Shown in pieces: positions 5,636-6,458 of a DNA stretch of 6,458 bases. Each line of letters opens with the position of its first letter. Position 1 is the first letter of the stretch. The translations under genes were made by a program, and so were the position numbers. The stretch covers positions 5,506 to 11,963 of the forward strand of contig QHPW01000149.1 of assembly GCA_003219675.1 (NCBI GenBank), in the 5' to 3' direction. The notes beneath the pieces were generated by a model. It saw only the letters and a program-made list of their open reading frames with translations. It made no database searches and had not been told where the DNA came from. This DNA comes from Verrucomicrobiota bacterium (lineage in GTDB: Bacteria > Verrucomicrobiota > Verrucomicrobiia > Limisphaerales > AV2).

Positions 5636-6061
5636 TCAACCTTGATTCGTCCCGGTGATAGCGATCGGGACTGCGCGTGACGGCAAAAACGGTTTGCGAA
5701 ACGCCTCGTGAAAATCGTAGCCGCGTTTGAAGTCCTCGCGGCTGTCGTGTTCGGTCTTGGCCAGGAGCCTGGTTTCGACCATGTTGAAAACGATTTCGCC
5801 GAAATCTTCGCAGCGTTTGATACCCCATTCTTCGAGCACGGTCAGGGTCATCGGGCCGAACAGTTGAAGCGCGTATTCGCGGATGCCATCCAGCAGTTCC
5901 TGTCCGGAGACGTGTCGAACTTCGTTCTTTTTCGGCACCTTGCCGACCATCTTCTGGGTGTGGTCGAGCGCCTCGCGGACAAAGAAATAGGCGTCGCCTG
6001 GATACCGCGGATCTTTGGATGCAATTTGCCCGACGGCTTCCTCGAAACTGGGGGCTTGCAT
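5636..6061 (-). CDS. Minf_1886 family protein (Planctomycetes/Verrucomicrobia-restricted), 141 aa
   Basis: The sequence fits the conserved hypothetical family named after Methylacidiphilum Minf_1886. Family-like blocks appear in order: RYPGDAYFFVREALDHT (residues 19-35), HVSGQELLDGIREYAL and LFGPMTLTVLEEWGI (50-81), CEDFGEIVFNMVE (84-96) and DFKRGYDFHEAF (110-121). The length is usual for the family. The protein is soluble, helical and without a signal peptide or known catalytic motif; the function is unknown. The start is ATG 6061-6059, one base after the stop of the upstream membrane-peptide gene (TAACATG), so the two are almost certainly co-transcribed and perhaps translationally coupled. 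A GAG about 6 bases upstream may serve as a weak ribosome binding site. The last dozen residues (RAVPIAITGTNQG) look less conserved. Confidence 0.85.
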   Translation of the reverse strand: MQAPSFEEAVGQIASKDPRYPGDAYFFVREALDHTQKMVGKVPKKNEVRHVSGQELLDGIREYALQLFGPMTLTVLEEWGIKRCEDFGEIVFNMVETRLLAKTEHDSREDFKRGYDFHEAFRKPFLPSRAVPIAITGTNQG

Positions 6062-6062
6062 G

Positions 6063-6197
6063 TTATCTCAAATTCGGCCGGTCCATTGACGATTTTTGCG
6101 GATGGGAGACACGATACGACTTGACCGCCCAACCTACCAGCAGCAGTGAAAGGACAACGCACAGCACCAACTGTTCCTGCCTGGTCAAACGCGACAT
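6063..6197 (-). CDS. small single-pass membrane peptide (44 aa) co-transcribed with Minf_1886 gene
   Basis: From ATG 6197 the peptide reads MSRLTRQEQL, then a hydrophobic helix VLCVVLSLLLVGWAVKSY (about residues 11-28), then a short polar, basic tail ending RPNLR. The Arg-rich start and single helix predict an N-in membrane anchor. The LTRQEQLVL start resembles the N-terminus of verrucomicrobial ComEA-like helix-hairpin-helix proteins, but no helix-hairpin-helix domain follows, so it could be a stand-alone anchor or a relic. A TTG at 6251 would extend it by 18 residues (VENPPLLSRRPGAIFRR), with GGAG abutting it. The ATG is preferred because the family-like sequence begins there. Its stop is one base from the next gene's start. 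Confidence 0.6.
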   Translation of the reverse strand: MSRLTRQEQLVLCVVLSLLLVGWAVKSYRVSHPQKSSMDRPNLR

Positions 6198-6279
6198 GCG
6201 CCGGAATATAGCGCCAGGGCGCCGGCTTAACAATGGCGGATTTTCGACCAACTCCAGGGAACTCCACGGGCTGAATTGA

Positions 6280-6318
6280 GCGGCCCGGCCTGGCTAATTC
6301 CTGGCGCGGCCGGGCCGC
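6280..6318. repeat. strong GC hairpin upstream of the membrane-peptide gene
   Basis: Perfect 11-bp inverted arms GCGGCCCGGCC (6280-6290) and GGCCGGGCCGC (6308-6318) are separated by 17 bases. All pairs are G-C, so the stem is very stable. No T-run follows on either strand. It could end transcription coming from the right or fold in the 5' leader of the 6197-5636 operon. Confidence 0.65.
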
Positions 6319-6440
6319 AACCGAAGTAGCGCAGACTTCCAAATCTGTCAGTATCTGTCGAAACCGCTGCAAGTCGCGCAAAGTTTGCGGCAGGCGTAGT
6401 GGCACGGGCGTCTCGCCCGTGCCACTACTTTGGTTGCGGC
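6314..6440. repeat. 127-bp composite inverted-repeat unit
   Basis: The outer arms are GCCGCAACCGAAGTAG (6314-6329) and CTACTTTGGTTGCGGC (6425-6440), complementary at 15 of 16 positions. Inside are a degenerate TTCC-loop mini-hairpin (6331-6348) and the collapsed GTGGCAC palindrome (6396-6428). No direct repeats were found just outside the arms. The left arm shares five bases with the GC hairpin at 6280-6318, so the two structures would compete. Confidence 0.5.
6396..6428. repeat. GTGGCACGGGCG palindromic repeat, copy 5 (collapsed, spacer-less)
   Basis: A perfect 15-bp stem, GTAGTGGCACGGGCG (6396-6410) with its complement (6414-6428), closes on the three-base loop TCT. It equals one arm of the long form continued into the outer end of the other arm, with the spacer and inner arm parts absent. 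It lies about 200 bases upstream of the 6197-5636 operon. Confidence 0.88.
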
Positions 6441-6458
6441 GCCAACCGCGTTGCGCGG

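Noticed and set aside
5708..6124. 138-codon plus-strand ORF opposite the Minf_1886 gene
   Set aside because: It is antisense to family-like coding sequence and runs past the start of that gene without its own start signal.

Overview
The window looks like chromosomal DNA of a Verrucomicrobiota bacterium, most likely of the Pedosphaera/Limisphaerales type. Four things point there: a Minf_1886-family gene (a family restricted to Planctomycetes and Verrucomicrobia); a membrane-anchored coiled-coil protein with the pseudopilin-like C-terminal domain common in this phylum; an M48-type protein with the C-terminal region I associate with verrucomicrobial homologues; and a high density of short GC-rich palindromic repeats between genes. 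The taxonomic call is from pattern recognition, not a database search.

Layout. 2-805 (+) is the 3' end of a probable M48 metallopeptidase gene whose catalytic part lies outside the window. 806-1340 is a repeat-rich gap holding tRNA-Arg(CCG) at 1073-1149. 1341-1679 (-) is a small unrecognised ORF. 1680-2060 is a divergent intergenic region holding a candidate 127-bp miniature inverted-repeat element with flanking direct repeats, and one copy of a 62-bp dispersed repeat. 2061-2744 (+) encodes the coiled-coil/pseudopilin-like protein. 2926-5460 (-) encodes a large two-domain M16 zinc peptidase whose C-terminus is frameshifted. 5461-5635 holds the second, inverted copy of the 62-bp repeat. 5636-6197 (-) is a tight two-gene unit: a 44-residue single-pass membrane peptide followed after one base by the Minf_1886-family protein. 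6252-6458 is again repeat and hairpin DNA.

Function. The genes do not form one pathway: they are separate housekeeping or lineage-specific genes with repeats packed between them. The clearest functional unit is the membrane-peptide/Minf_1886 pair. No defence system, CRISPR array, phage or complete insertion sequence is present.

The most unusual content is the repeats. At least five distinct families are built from very short palindromes with 2-3 base loops. One family has five copies with a shrinking spacer and an arm-to-arm covariation. One composite repeat looks like a non-autonomous transposon with a target duplication. Also notable are an apparent deletion-frameshift at the end of the M16 gene and a decad (10-residue) repeat in the coiled-coil protein.
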